Assembly (NCBI GenBank): GCA_964450435.1
Contig: CAYVCX010000002.1
Location: 1 to 64,000, forward strand
Source: SKLM01 sp964450435
GTDB lineage: Bacteria; Chloroflexota; Anaerolineae; B4-G1
Direction of reading: 5' to 3'
DNA: 64,000 nucleotides
A program made the translations under genes and the position numbers. The stretch's first letter is position 1, and each line of letters opens with the position of its first letter. The notes under the pieces were generated by a model. It was not told the origin of the DNA, searched no databases, and saw only the letters and a list, made by a program, of their open reading frames with translations. Positions 40,837 through 50,094 of the stretch are shown piece after piece.

Positions 40837-43800
40837 ATGTCAAGATACATTGCTACACGAGCCATTCGCGGCGCGAACGGCCTCGTGGCCGAGGCTGACG
40901 CACTGTTGAAGAAGGCCATTGCCGAGAAGGGACCTGACACACCCGTGCAGTTCCCCAACACGGCGTATTATCTGCCCGTCGTATACGGGATGCTAAAGCA
41001 CAAGGTCGAGACGTTGAAGGACCTGGAGCCGGTGCTCGATCACGCCAGGAGGCTTCTCCATCCGGTCCCCGATGATACTCTCTGGGTCCCCTACCTGGGG
41101 GAGACCCTCGACAGCGGCATGTCCACCCTCCTGGCTGCCGAGGCGATCGAGGGTATCCGCTTTGCCTATGGCGAGCAGCCGGAGCCCTACCCGGGGCTGG
41201 AGTTGACGGGCAGCACCAACTACCCGAGCTTCTCGGGCGATGGGCATCTAAATGGGCCCATTGACGACGTTCAGCTCCGTTCCTGGGGCATCCAGCTCGT
41301 TGACGGGCGCATGCCCGGCTTCGCCGCCGTGGTTGGCAAGGCCCGCAGCAATGAGGCCGCCGTCGCCATCGTGCGCGAGCTTCAGCGGCGAAACATCCTC
41401 ACCTTCCTGTGCGGCAACGTCAACGGACGCTCGATCATTGATCAACTCCAGGAGGAGGGTGTGGAGATGGGGTACGATACCTACATCGTCCCCTTCGGCA
41501 AGGACACGATCTCCGCGATCTATCCCCTGGGGTTCGCCACACGTTCCGCCCTGACGTTCGGTGGCCTGGATCCCGGGGAGTGGCGCAAGATTCTTCTCTA
41601 CAACAAGTACCGGGTCTTCGCCTTCGTACTGGCCCTCGGTGAGGTGGACGATCTGAAGTACGCGGCGGCCGCGGGGGCCATCTCCTACGGCTTCCCCACC
41701 ATCGCGGATACCATCATTCCGGAGATTCTGCCGACGGGCGTCACCCAGTACGAGCACGTCATCTCCATGCCGTGGAATGAGATCGAGGCCGATACGGAGA
41801 AGGAACGGGCAGCCAAGTTGGTCCAGAAGGCTATCGAGGTGCGCGGCGTCAAGATCCGCATCACCGAGGTCCCGGTGCCTGTGCCCTACGGTTCTGCCTT
41901 CGAGGGTGAGGTCGTTCGCCGCGCCGACATGCGCGTCGAGTTCGGCGGCAAGTACAGCCGGGCCTTCGAGTATCTCACTATGCGTCCCATGGATGAGGTT
42001 GAGGATCAGCGCATTGAGCTCATCGGGCCCGACTTCTCCGATCTGGAGATCGGAGGCTCGATGGACATGGGGCTCGTCGTGGAGGTGGCCGGCCGCAAGA
42101 TGCAGGAGGACTTCGAGCCGGTGCTCGAGCGGCAGATTCACTACTTCGTCAACGCCGCGTCCGGCGTCCAGCACATCGGGCAGCGCGACATAGCCTGGAT
42201 TCGCATCTCGAAGACCGCTGCCGAGAAGGGCTTCGATCTTGAGGATTTCGGTGAGATCCTCTACGCCCGCCTTCACGACGACTTCGGCGCGGTCGTGGAC
42301 AAGGTTCAGGTGAAGATCATCACCGATCCCGAACTGCACGCCGAGTGGCTGCAGAGGGCCCGAGACGCCTACGAGTACCGCAATCAACGCCTTGCCGATC
42401 TCACCGATCAGGCCGTCGAGACTTTCTACGACTGCACGCTGTGCCAGTCCTTCGCTCCCACCCACGTCTGCATCGTCAGCCCGGAGCGACTCGGTCTGTG
42501 TGGTGCTTATAACTGGCTGGACTGCAAGGCTTCTCACGAGATCAACCCCACCGGCCCGAACCAGCCGGTGCCCAAGGGTGAGCCCATCGATCTGGTGAAG
42601 GGCTACTGGACGGGGGTGAACGAGACCGCTGTCAAGAACTCACAGGGCACCGTCGACAAGGTAGCCATGTACTCCATCATGGAAAACCCCATGACGGCCT
42701 GCGGCTGCTTCGAGTGTATCGTTATGTACATCCCCGAGGCCGAGGGCGTGATGGTCGTCAGCCGGGAGGACCCGAGCATGACCCCCGCCGGGATGACGTT
42801 CTCCACCCTTGCCGGTATGTGCGGCGGTGGGATCCAGACGCCCGGCGTGATGGGGGTCGGGAAGTTCTACCTGACCAGCCCCAAGTTCATCTCCGCCGAG
42901 GGCGGCTTCAAGCGCGTCGTGTGGATGTCCAGTTTCCTCAAGGAGACGATGTCCGAGGAGCTGAAGGCCGTCGCCGAGCGTGCTGGCGACCCCGACCTGA
43001 TCGACCGCATTGCCGATGAGCGCGACGTGACCACGACCGAGGAGCTGGTTGAATGGATCGAGGAGCGCGATCATCCGGTTCTGGAGATGGGCCCGATGGA
43101 GACCGCTGCAGCCCCCGAGGCGGCCGCAGCGCCGGAAGAAGAGAAACGAGTCGCTGAGGAAGCTCCGCCCGAGGAGGCTGCACCGGAACCCGCTGTTGCG
43201 GAAGCCGAACCAGAGCCGGAGCCAGAACCTGAACCCGAGCCGGAACCCGTTGCTGCAGAAGAGGTGGCACCCGAGCCGGAAGCGGCAGCTATCAGCGAGA
43301 TAGAGCTCCCTGCCGATGCCACGGTCCAGCAGATTGCCGAGGTGACCGCGGGCATTGTCATGGACAACATTCGTGGCGCCCTGGTGGCGGCGCTGCGCGA
43401 GCTCGGCGGCGAGGTTCCGACGATGACGGTGGATAGGCCCAGGACGAAGGCGCCGGCCGCTCCCCCAACGGAGGAGATTGCCGAGCCGGAGGCTGAGGAG
43501 AAGAAGGAAGAGGCCCCGCCGGAGCCCAGGCGCCCTCGACCCGAAGTGGCCCCCTGGAGCGAGGAGAAGGAGACCGAGGTAGAGATTCCCAGGGAGAAGT
43601 GGACCGGCAAGGTGCGCGAGATTACGTTGGGCGCCACCGAGGCCGACGGTGGTACCCGCAGCAAGACCGTCACCGTCGGCGGGCAGACCACACTCCCATT
43701 CCTGGGCTTCGAAGGTGACGTGGGTCAGCGTCCAGTCGTGGCCCTCGAGATTCAGGACAAGAGGCCTGACGATTGGTCGCCGCTGTTGCTGGAGGCCTGG

Positions 43801-44538
43801 GGTGACGCAATCGACGATCCCGCCCGATGGGCCAGAGCTGCTGAGGAGCATGGAGCCGATCTGATCGCCCTGCAGCTCAGCCTCGAGGATGCTGATGGGG
43901 AGCCAAATACCGCCGAAAAGGCCCGCAACACCGTACGCCGTGTCCTTGAGGGTACCGGGCTGCCCCTGGTGGTGCTCGGCCCCGGGCAGGTAGAGGCCGA
44001 TCACGAACTGCTCGTCGCTGTGGCCGAGGAGGCTTCGGGCGAGCGGGTTGCCCTTGGTCTGTGCGAGGAGAAGAACTACCGTACCATCGTGGCTGGCGCC
44101 ATGGCCCACGATCAGCTCGTCATCGCCAGCACCGCTATGGACGTGAATCTGGCCAAGCAGCTTAACATCCTCGTCAGCGACATGGGCCTGTCCATGGACC
44201 GGATTCTGATGGACCCGACCTGCGCTGCCGTCGGCTATGGGTTCGAGTACGGCTACTCGGTGATGGAGCGGCTCCGGCTGGCAGCTCTCCAGGGCGACGG
44301 CATGACGCAGCTTCCTATGATCGTCCTGGTCGGGCACGAGGCCTGGCGGCAGAAGGAGGCCAAGGTCGGCGAGGACGTGCCCGAGACCTGGGGTAACTGG
44401 GAGGAGCGGGCCATCAACTGGGAGACGATGACAGCGGCCAGCCTGGTCGAATCCGCTGCTGACATCCTCGTGCTGCGCCATCCGGAGTCGATGCGGCGCA
44501 TCCACGCGATGATCGATGAACTGTGGGGCCGGGCGTAG
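40837..44538 (+). CDS. acsB-acsD: Acetyl-CoA synthase fused to corrinoid iron-sulfur protein small subunit (AcsB-AcsD)
   Basis: 1233 residues in one uninterrupted frame. Residues 1 to about 745 are bacterial AcsB, including the N-terminal CODH-docking domain. The A-cluster cysteines are Cys533, Cys536, Cys545 and Cys555, and the Cys622-Gly-Cys624 motif binds the Ni site. Residues about 754-915 are a Glu/Pro/Ala linker interrupted by a helix (about 827-857). Residues about 920-1233 are an AcsD/CdhD TIM barrel (REITLGATEADGGTRSKTVT, GLCEEKNYRTIV, LNILVSDMGLSMDRILMDPT). AcsB makes acetyl-CoA from CO, CoA and a corrinoid-bound methyl group; AcsD is half of the methyl donor. AGGAGGACAAGGA precedes ATG 40837. 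Fusion would tether the methyl donor to its acceptor. Confidence 0.93.
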   Translation: MSRYIATRAIRGANGLVAEADALLKKAIAEKGPDTPVQFPNTAYYLPVVYGMLKHKVETLKDLEPVLDHARRLLHPVPDDTLWVPYLGETLDSGMSTLLAAEAIEGIRFAYGEQPEPYPGLELTGSTNYPSFSGDGHLNGPIDDVQLRSWGIQLVDGRMPGFAAVVGKARSNEAAVAIVRELQRRNILTFLCGNVNGRSIIDQLQEEGVEMGYDTYIVPFGKDTISAIYPLGFATRSALTFGGLDPGEWRKILLYNKYRVFAFVLALGEVDDLKYAAAAGAISYGFPTIADTIIPEILPTGVTQYEHVISMPWNEIEADTEKERAAKLVQKAIEVRGVKIRITEVPVPVPYGSAFEGEVVRRADMRVEFGGKYSRAFEYLTMRPMDEVEDQRIELIGPDFSDLEIGGSMDMGLVVEVAGRKMQEDFEPVLERQIHYFVNAASGVQHIGQRDIAWIRISKTAAEKGFDLEDFGEILYARLHDDFGAVVDKVQVKIITDPELHAEWLQRARDAYEYRNQRLADLTDQAVETFYDCTLCQSFAPTHVCIVSPERLGLCGAYNWLDCKASHEINPTGPNQPVPKGEPIDLVKGYWTGVNETAVKNSQGTVDKVAMYSIMENPMTACGCFECIVMYIPEAEGVMVVSREDPSMTPAGMTFSTLAGMCGGGIQTPGVMGVGKFYLTSPKFISAEGGFKRVVWMSSFLKETMSEELKAVAERAGDPDLIDRIADERDVTTTEELVEWIEERDHPVLEMGPMETAAAPEAAAAPEEEKRVAEEAPPEEAAPEPAVAEAEPEPEPEPEPEPEPVAAEEVAPEPEAAAISEIELPADATVQQIAEVTAGIVMDNIRGALVAALRELGGEVPTMTVDRPRTKAPAAPPTEEIAEPEAEEKKEEAPPEPRRPRPEVAPWSEEKETEVEIPREKWTGKVREITLGATEADGGTRSKTVTVGGQTTLPFLGFEGDVGQRPVVALEIQDKRPDDWSPLLLEAWGDAIDDPARWARAAEEHGADLIALQLSLEDADGEPNTAEKARNTVRRVLEGTGLPLVVLGPGQVEADHELLVAVAEEASGERVALGLCEEKNYRTIVAGAMAHDQLVIASTAMDVNLAKQLNILVSDMGLSMDRILMDPTCAAVGYGFEYGYSVMERLRLAALQGDGMTQLPMIVLVGHEAWRQKEAKVGEDVPETWGNWEERAINWETMTAASLVESAADILVLRHPESMRRIHAMIDELWGRA

Positions 44539-44553
44539 GACGTGAAGAGCGAT

Positions 44554-44603
44554 GCGTGATGCACAGATGCGGCTCGCGCCGCCGTGAGACCTGTGCATCA
44601 CGC
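44554..44603 (+). other. Large hairpin between acsB-acsD and acsC
   Basis: GCGTGATGCACAG (44554-44566) and CTGTGCATCACGC (44591-44603) form a perfect 13-bp stem; inside it GCGGC-TCGC-GCCGC makes a second 5-bp stem. No T run follows. It could mark an mRNA processing or stability point that sets AcsC level relative to the fusion protein. Confidence 0.6.
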
Positions 44604-44646
44604 GTCACCTCCCACGCGATCTGCTTAAAAGGAGAATAGGAACACG

Positions 44647-45993
44647 ATGGCACTTTCGGGCATTCAGATTTACAAACTCTTACCTCAAACCAACTGCCAG
44701 GACTGCGACTATCCAACCTGCCTGGCTTTTGCCATGAAGTTGGCTTCTAAGCAGGCGGATCTGGCCGACTGCCCTCACGTCTCAGACGAGGCGCGGGAAG
44801 AGCTGGCCGAGTCGGCCGCCCCGCCGGTTCGCCTGGTGAGCGTATCCTCCGATGGGCGTAAGGTCGAGGTCGGCAACGAATTGGTCCTCTTCCGACACGA
44901 GAAACGGTTCTTCAACCCGCCTGGGATCTTCGTTCGCGTCTACGATGATCAACCACTGGATGAGATCAGGGAGCGCACGGACGAGGCTATGTCGTACCAG
45001 GTGGAATACGTCGGCATGGACTTGGAGCTTGACGGCATGGCCGTCCAGGGGACCGGCGACGGGGACAGCTTTGCCGAGGCCGTGGGCGCGGTTCTGGAGA
45101 CGGCTCAGGTGCCTCTCATACTGATCGCCGATGACGCTGCCGTGATGGCCAAGGGCGTCGAGGCTGCCCAGGAGGCGCGGCCGTTGGTCTGCGGCGCCAC
45201 GGCAGAGAACTGGGAACCATTTGCCGATCTCGCCGGGGAGCACGAGCTCCCCATGGCGGTCCAGGCCGGGACGATGACTGCCCTGGCAGAGCTCACCCAG
45301 AACGTCCAGGATGCGGGGATCCAGGATATTGTGCTCGATCCCGCGGTGCGGGATATGCATTCGTCGTTGGTGCTGAATACGCTGATTCGCCGCAAGGCGA
45401 TTGACGAGACGTTCCGCCCGCTCGGTTTCCCCATCATCAATTTCCCGGGGGAGATGGCTGAGGATCCTGGGCTGGTCACCATTGCGGCGAGTCAGGCGGT
45501 TGCCAAGTATGGTGGTTTCGTCGTGCTCGATGACTTCAGCCCGGAGACAGCCTACCCTTTGTTGGTCCTCCGGACGAACGTCTATACCGACCCGCAGGAG
45601 CCCATCCAGGTCGAGCCCGGGGTCTATGAGCTCAACGACCCGGGCCCGGATTCGCCGTTGATGGTGACCACCAACTTCTCCATCACCTACTTCTCGGTGG
45701 CCAATGAGGTGGACGGAAGCGGGGTCCCGTCCTGGCTGCTGGTGGCTGCAGCAGAGGGTATGAGCGTTCTCACCGCGTGGGCCGCGGGCGAGTTCGACGC
45801 CGAGCGTATCGCCAAGGCTGTCCAAACGACGAACATGGCGGACAAGGTCGAGCACCGCAAGCTCATCATCCCCGGCCACGTGGCTGTGCTCCTTGGCGAG
45901 CTGGAGGAGGAGCTTCCGGGCTGGGAGATCCTGGTCGGGCCCCGCGAGGCGGTGGACCTGCCTGGCTTCTTGAAGCTCTGGAGTCCCGAGTAG
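44647..45993 (+). CDS. acsC: Corrinoid iron-sulfur protein large subunit
   Basis: 448 residues. The N-terminal [4Fe-4S] domain has Cys17, Cys20, Cys25 and Cys42 (TNCQDCDYPTC then ADC), which reactivates the cobalt. A TIM barrel (about 60-310) and a C-terminal B12-binding domain (about 320-445, FSITYFSVANEVDG, GMSVLTAWAAGEF, PGHVAVLLGELEEELPGWEI) follow. Together with the AcsD domain it carries the methyl group from methyl-THF to acetyl-CoA synthase. AAAGGAG lies before ATG 44647. Confidence 0.94.
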   Translation: MALSGIQIYKLLPQTNCQDCDYPTCLAFAMKLASKQADLADCPHVSDEAREELAESAAPPVRLVSVSSDGRKVEVGNELVLFRHEKRFFNPPGIFVRVYDDQPLDEIRERTDEAMSYQVEYVGMDLELDGMAVQGTGDGDSFAEAVGAVLETAQVPLILIADDAAVMAKGVEAAQEARPLVCGATAENWEPFADLAGEHELPMAVQAGTMTALAELTQNVQDAGIQDIVLDPAVRDMHSSLVLNTLIRRKAIDETFRPLGFPIINFPGEMAEDPGLVTIAASQAVAKYGGFVVLDDFSPETAYPLLVLRTNVYTDPQEPIQVEPGVYELNDPGPDSPLMVTTNFSITYFSVANEVDGSGVPSWLLVAAAEGMSVLTAWAAGEFDAERIAKAVQTTNMADKVEHRKLIIPGHVAVLLGELEEELPGWEILVGPREAVDLPGFLKLWSPE

Positions 45994-46076
45994 CGTCATT
46001 TCGACAGATGCGGTGGTTGGCAGATTGGCGGGCCGCCGCCAGTCTGCCGGCCGGCCCCGTCCCCTGAGATCCTGAT

Positions 46077-47996
46077 ATGCCAGCTTGCCGGATCAAATTC
46101 CTCCCCACCGAGCGAGAGGTGGACGTCCCCAGCGGTACGCTGCTGAGCGAGGCGGCTCAGGCAGCCGGTGTGGACATCAATATGCCCTGCGGCGGGCAGG
46201 GCCGTTGCGGTCGCTGCGCCGTCATCATCGAATCAGGAGCCGTGCGGCGCCTCTCCACCGGCGGGCTGTCCCCTGATGACGTGGCCGCAGGCTACGCCCT
46301 CGCCTGTCAGACCGCTGTCGAGGAAGACCTGGTCGTCAGCGTGCCGCGTCAGGAGAAGATCGAGCGGCGCCTGAAGACGAGTAAGCGCGCTGAGAAGGTC
46401 GAGCTGCCGTTTGCCTACAGCGTCGACGACCAGCCGCTGCACAAGTACGTCGTGACGCTGGATCCCCCCAGTCTTCAGGATCAGACCGACGACTGGTCCC
46501 GTCTTCAGCGCGAGCTGTCGCGGCGCTACGACCTGGATGATGTACGGGTCTCCTTGCCGGTGCTGCGCAAGCTGGGCCGGGCTCTGCGCGAGGGCGATTG
46601 GACCGTGACCGTGGTAGCGGAGTTGGATACCCGGCGGCGCCCTGATGGACCACCCCGGATGATCGATGTGCTGCCCGGCGAACGCCTGGAGAGCCTCTGG
46701 GCGGTGGCCATGGACATTGGCACTACGAGCAACGTGGTGTGGCTGGTCGATCTGATCAGCGGCGAGGTGATGGCTCAGGCGGCCGACTACAACGGGCAGA
46801 TCGCTCGCGGAGAGGATGTCATCTCGCGCATTATCTACGCTTCCAAGAACGAGAATGGTCTGGAGGAGCTGCAGCGGCTGGTTCTCGACACCTTCAACGG
46901 ACTGCTCCGACAGGTGGCCGAGGAGCGCGGCATCAGCACCGACGAGATTTACAAGGCTGTCGTGGCCGGTAACAGCACCATGCTGCATCTCTTTGCCGGT
47001 ATCCCTCCCGAGACCATTCGCCTGATGCCCTTCATCACCGTGGTCAATCAACTGCCTGCGTTCGAGGCCCGTGAGACCGGGCTAGGAATCAACCCGGCGG
47101 CGACCGTCGATTGCCTGCCTGGTGTGGCTTCCTACGTTGGGGCGGACATCACGGCCGGCGTGGTGAGCTCCGGGATGTGCGAGGAGGAGACCGATCTGAC
47201 GCTGTTTGTGGACGTGGGGACCAATGGCGAGATGGTGCTGGGCGATTGCACCTGGCTCATCGCCTGTGCTTGCTCGGCCGGGCCGGCCTTCGAGGGCGCC
47301 GGCGTCGTCGACGGCATGCGCGCCACGGCCGGGGCCATCGAGGAGGTCTGGGTGGACCGCACGAGCTACGAGGCTCAGTATCGCGTCATCGGCGATGAGC
47401 GGCCCCGGGGAATCTGTGGTTCCGGGCTGATATCGCTGATGGCGGAGATGTTTATGGCCGGCGTGATCGACAAGAGCGCCAACATCAGCCTTGAGTTGGG
47501 CACCAACAGGGTCCGGGAGGGCGAACACGGGGCTGAGTACGTCGTCGCCTGGAAGGATGAGACGGAGACTGATCGAGACATCGTGATTACCGACGTCGAT
47601 CTCAATAACCTCCTGCGGGCCAAGGCGGCTATCTACGCCGGTTTCTCGATCCTGGCTCGCAGCGTCGGGCTGAGCCTGGATGCCGTCGAGCGCGTGCTCA
47701 TCGGAGGGGCTTTTGGGCAGTACATCAACGTCGAAAAGGCGGTGCAGATTGGCCTGCTGCCCGATATGCCCTACGACAGCTTTCATTTCCTGGGCAATAC
47801 GTCGGTGCGCGGGGCCTACATGACGCTCATCTCTCGAGAGAAGCGCGAGCAGGTGGCTCAAGTTGGCGAGATGATGACCTACCTCGAGCTGTCGGCTGAC
47901 AACACGTTCTTCGACGAGTTCAATGCGGCCCTATTCCTGCCACATACGGATATCAGCAAGTTTCCATCTATGGCCGAGGCGTTGGAGGCAAAGTGA
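46077..47996 (+). CDS. acsV: Corrinoid protein reductive activator (RACo / AcsV type)
   Basis: 639 residues. A plant-type [2Fe-2S] ferredoxin domain sits at 1-95 with Cys38, Cys44, Cys47 and Cys77. A linker/middle region (about 100-210) follows, then an ASKHA ATPase fold (DUF4445) with AMDIGTTSNVVWLVDL, VVAGNSTMLHLFAGI, LFVDVGTNGEMVLGD, GICGSGLISLMAEMF and VLIGGAFGQYIN. RACo proteins use ATP hydrolysis to drive electrons into inactive cob(II)amide of the corrinoid protein. It lies between acsC and the Ni ATPase gene, as in acetogens. No strong SD precedes the ATG at 46077. Confidence 0.92.
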   Translation: MPACRIKFLPTEREVDVPSGTLLSEAAQAAGVDINMPCGGQGRCGRCAVIIESGAVRRLSTGGLSPDDVAAGYALACQTAVEEDLVVSVPRQEKIERRLKTSKRAEKVELPFAYSVDDQPLHKYVVTLDPPSLQDQTDDWSRLQRELSRRYDLDDVRVSLPVLRKLGRALREGDWTVTVVAELDTRRRPDGPPRMIDVLPGERLESLWAVAMDIGTTSNVVWLVDLISGEVMAQAADYNGQIARGEDVISRIIYASKNENGLEELQRLVLDTFNGLLRQVAEERGISTDEIYKAVVAGNSTMLHLFAGIPPETIRLMPFITVVNQLPAFEARETGLGINPAATVDCLPGVASYVGADITAGVVSSGMCEEETDLTLFVDVGTNGEMVLGDCTWLIACACSAGPAFEGAGVVDGMRATAGAIEEVWVDRTSYEAQYRVIGDERPRGICGSGLISLMAEMFMAGVIDKSANISLELGTNRVREGEHGAEYVVAWKDETETDRDIVITDVDLNNLLRAKAAIYAGFSILARSVGLSLDAVERVLIGGAFGQYINVEKAVQIGLLPDMPYDSFHFLGNTSVRGAYMTLISREKREQVAQVGEMMTYLELSADNTFFDEFNAALFLPHTDISKFPSMAEALEAK

Positions 47997-48163
47997 ATCC
48001 CAGACGCAGCGCGGAGAGGGCGAGAGAATGGGGGAATCAGACTGAGCTCGAGTCGGCGCGTCGCTGTGTTCGGACAGTGCCTGGTGGGCTCAGGGATTCG
48101 GTGTGACCCACCCGACCAGCGGTGGTCCGGGACACGTATAAGAAGATATTGGACAGAGAGAAC

Positions 48164-48973
48164 ATGACGACGACAATTGCCCTGGCTGGCAAGGGGGGAA
48201 CTGGAAAGACCACCGTCGCCGCGCTTCTGGTGCGCTACCTGGTGGAGGAGCGAGACGGCGCTATCCTCGCCATCGACGCCGATCCTGCCAGCAATCTTCA
48301 CTTCGTCCTGGGGATGGAGCTGCATCAAACCATCGGCGAGATTCGGGAGGACATGCTCGATCAGGTCCAGACCAGCGGGGCGCTGGCCGGGGCGATGCCC
48401 GGCGGGATGAGCAAGCAGGAGTACCTGGACTATCAGGTCCAGATGTCCCTCGTCGAGGGTGACCGGGTTGACCTCCTGGCCATGGGGCGGCCCGAGGGCC
48501 AGGGGTGCTATTGCGCCGCGAATCAGATGCTTCGGCTGATCCTCGATCGGCTCAAGAGTCATTATGACTACGTGGTGATCGACAACGAGGCGGGCATGGA
48601 GCATCTGAGCCGTCGCACGACGCGCGATGTCGACGTGCTCCTGCTGGTGACCGACCCCACCCAGCGGGGTCTCATCACGGCGAGGCGGATGCAGGAGATG
48701 GTGCCCGAGCTGGAGATCGGTGTTGGTCGCGTATACCTCATCGTCAATCGACTGCGGAGCGACGGGCGCGAACAGGCGGAGGCTGTACCCCGCCCCCTGG
48801 TCAGGGTCATTGAGGAGGCGGAGCTCGATCTCATCGGCACGGTGCCCGAGGAGCCGGCGATGGCCGAGTTCGAGTTCACCGGACGGCCGCTGGTGGAGTT
48901 GCCCGCAGAGACCGGCCTCTATCAGGCCGTCCGGGAGATCGCTGGGGAGATCCTCGGCAACGGGCGGCGCTGA
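48164..48973 (+). CDS. cooC: CooC/AcsF-type nickel-insertion ATPase
   Basis: 269 residues from ATG 48164. The MinD-family deviant P-loop is GKGGTGKTT (9-17), followed by AIDADPASN and the switch VVIDNEAGMEHLSRR. The CooC hallmark Cys-x-Cys is Cys115 and Cys117 (GCYCAAN), which binds one Ni or Zn at the dimer interface. It matures the nickel sites of CODH and/or acetyl-CoA synthase. A GTG at 48122 would add 14 residues without homology, so the ATG is preferred. The upstream spacer (47997-48163) shows no promoter. Confidence 0.92.
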   Translation: MTTTIALAGKGGTGKTTVAALLVRYLVEERDGAILAIDADPASNLHFVLGMELHQTIGEIREDMLDQVQTSGALAGAMPGGMSKQEYLDYQVQMSLVEGDRVDLLAMGRPEGQGCYCAANQMLRLILDRLKSHYDYVVIDNEAGMEHLSRRTTRDVDVLLLVTDPTQRGLITARRMQEMVPELEIGVGRVYLIVNRLRSDGREQAEAVPRPLVRVIEEAELDLIGTVPEEPAMAEFEFTGRPLVELPAETGLYQAVREIAGEILGNGRR

Positions 48974-49041
48974 TCCTCGCCGCAAGGGTGTTGTGGCGCC
49001 GCTATTGATGAAACGCAATCCACGAAAGAGGAGGAATAGCG

Positions 49042-49965
49042 ATGTACATCATTGGTGAGAACATCCACATCGTCTCGCCCAGCGTGGCTCGAGCTGTCGA
49101 GGAGCGGGATGCAAAGTTCTTCCAGGACATGGCGGTGCGTCAGGTGGAGGCCGGCGCCAGCGCCGTGGACCTGAACATGGGCCCTCAGAAGAGAGAGGGC
49201 GAGGAAATCCTGCCCTGGTTGGTGGAGACCGTCGAGGAGGTCGTGGACGTGCCGTTGGTCTTCGATACCACGAACCTCGGCGCCATCGAGGCAGCCTGCA
49301 AAGTGGTTTCCAAGGCACAGCCCATCATCAACTCGGTCTCCGCGAAGGAGGAGTCCCTGGAGAAGGTGCCCCTGGTCGCCGCAGAGTACAACACGCGCCT
49401 GATCGGACTTACCATGGAATCGGGTATGATCCCCGTCAGTGCCGACGAGCGGGTCACCATCGCCATCGAGAAGCTGATCCCCCGTATGCTGGAGGTCGGC
49501 CTCCCCATAGAGGACTTCATCATCGATCCCCTGGTCCTTACCGTCTCCGGGTGCCAGGAGTACTGCCCTGAGTTCCTCGATGCGGTCCATATGCTCAAGT
49601 TCGCCTGGGATCCAGCCCCCAAGACGAACGCGGGACTGTCCAACGTCTCTAACGCGGTGCCATCCGAGATGCGCCCCTTGCTCAACCGGGTCTATCAGGT
49701 GATGATTATGGGAGCTGGTGTCGACATGGTCATCGCTGACCCCTTTGATGAGGACCTGTTGGAGTTCATCCGCATCGTCGAGGAGCGGGATGACTCCACG
49801 CCTCTGAGTCAATCTCTCCTGAAGCTCCACGATCGCATCGCGGCGATGGAAGAACCGCAGGCGGATGACTTCGACCTCGACGACCCGGAGCAGGAGGCGG
49901 TCTGGAAGACGGTCCAGGTGCTGCAGAACGAGATCATCTACACCGATTCGTATCTGCGCGTGTAG
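49042..49965 (+). CDS. acsE: Methyl-THF:corrinoid iron-sulfur protein methyltransferase
   Basis: 307 residues, a little longer than Moorella AcsE (262) mainly at the C-terminus. It is a pterin-binding TIM barrel: IIGENIHIVSPSVARAVEER, GASAVDLNMGPQKREG, VPLVFDTTNLGAIEAAC, FIIDPLVLTVSG and NAGLSNVSNAVP. It transfers the methyl group from N5 of methyl-THF to cob(I)amide of AcsCD, joining the methyl and carbonyl branches. GAGGAGGAATAGCG precedes the ATG. The acidic tail (about 262-307) is extra and of unknown role. Confidence 0.93.
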   Translation: MYIIGENIHIVSPSVARAVEERDAKFFQDMAVRQVEAGASAVDLNMGPQKREGEEILPWLVETVEEVVDVPLVFDTTNLGAIEAACKVVSKAQPIINSVSAKEESLEKVPLVAAEYNTRLIGLTMESGMIPVSADERVTIAIEKLIPRMLEVGLPIEDFIIDPLVLTVSGCQEYCPEFLDAVHMLKFAWDPAPKTNAGLSNVSNAVPSEMRPLLNRVYQVMIMGAGVDMVIADPFDEDLLEFIRIVEERDDSTPLSQSLLKLHDRIAAMEEPQADDFDLDDPEQEAVWKTVQVLQNEIIYTDSYLRV

Positions 49966-50094
49966 CCTGGAAGTCGAGGAGGGCACTCTAGGAGGATTGA
50001 CCGGACCTACTGATTCTGGATCCCACAGGATCGCCCGGTGGGTCCGCAGAGCCCTCTGGACGTTGATTCAGCGACGTTTCACACGGGAGGACGT

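Noticed and set aside
42640..44601. Long minus-strand open frame opposite the acsB-acsD fusion
   Set aside because: Low-complexity Arg/Leu/Gly translation with no family motif; the plus strand is fully explained by AcsB and AcsD.
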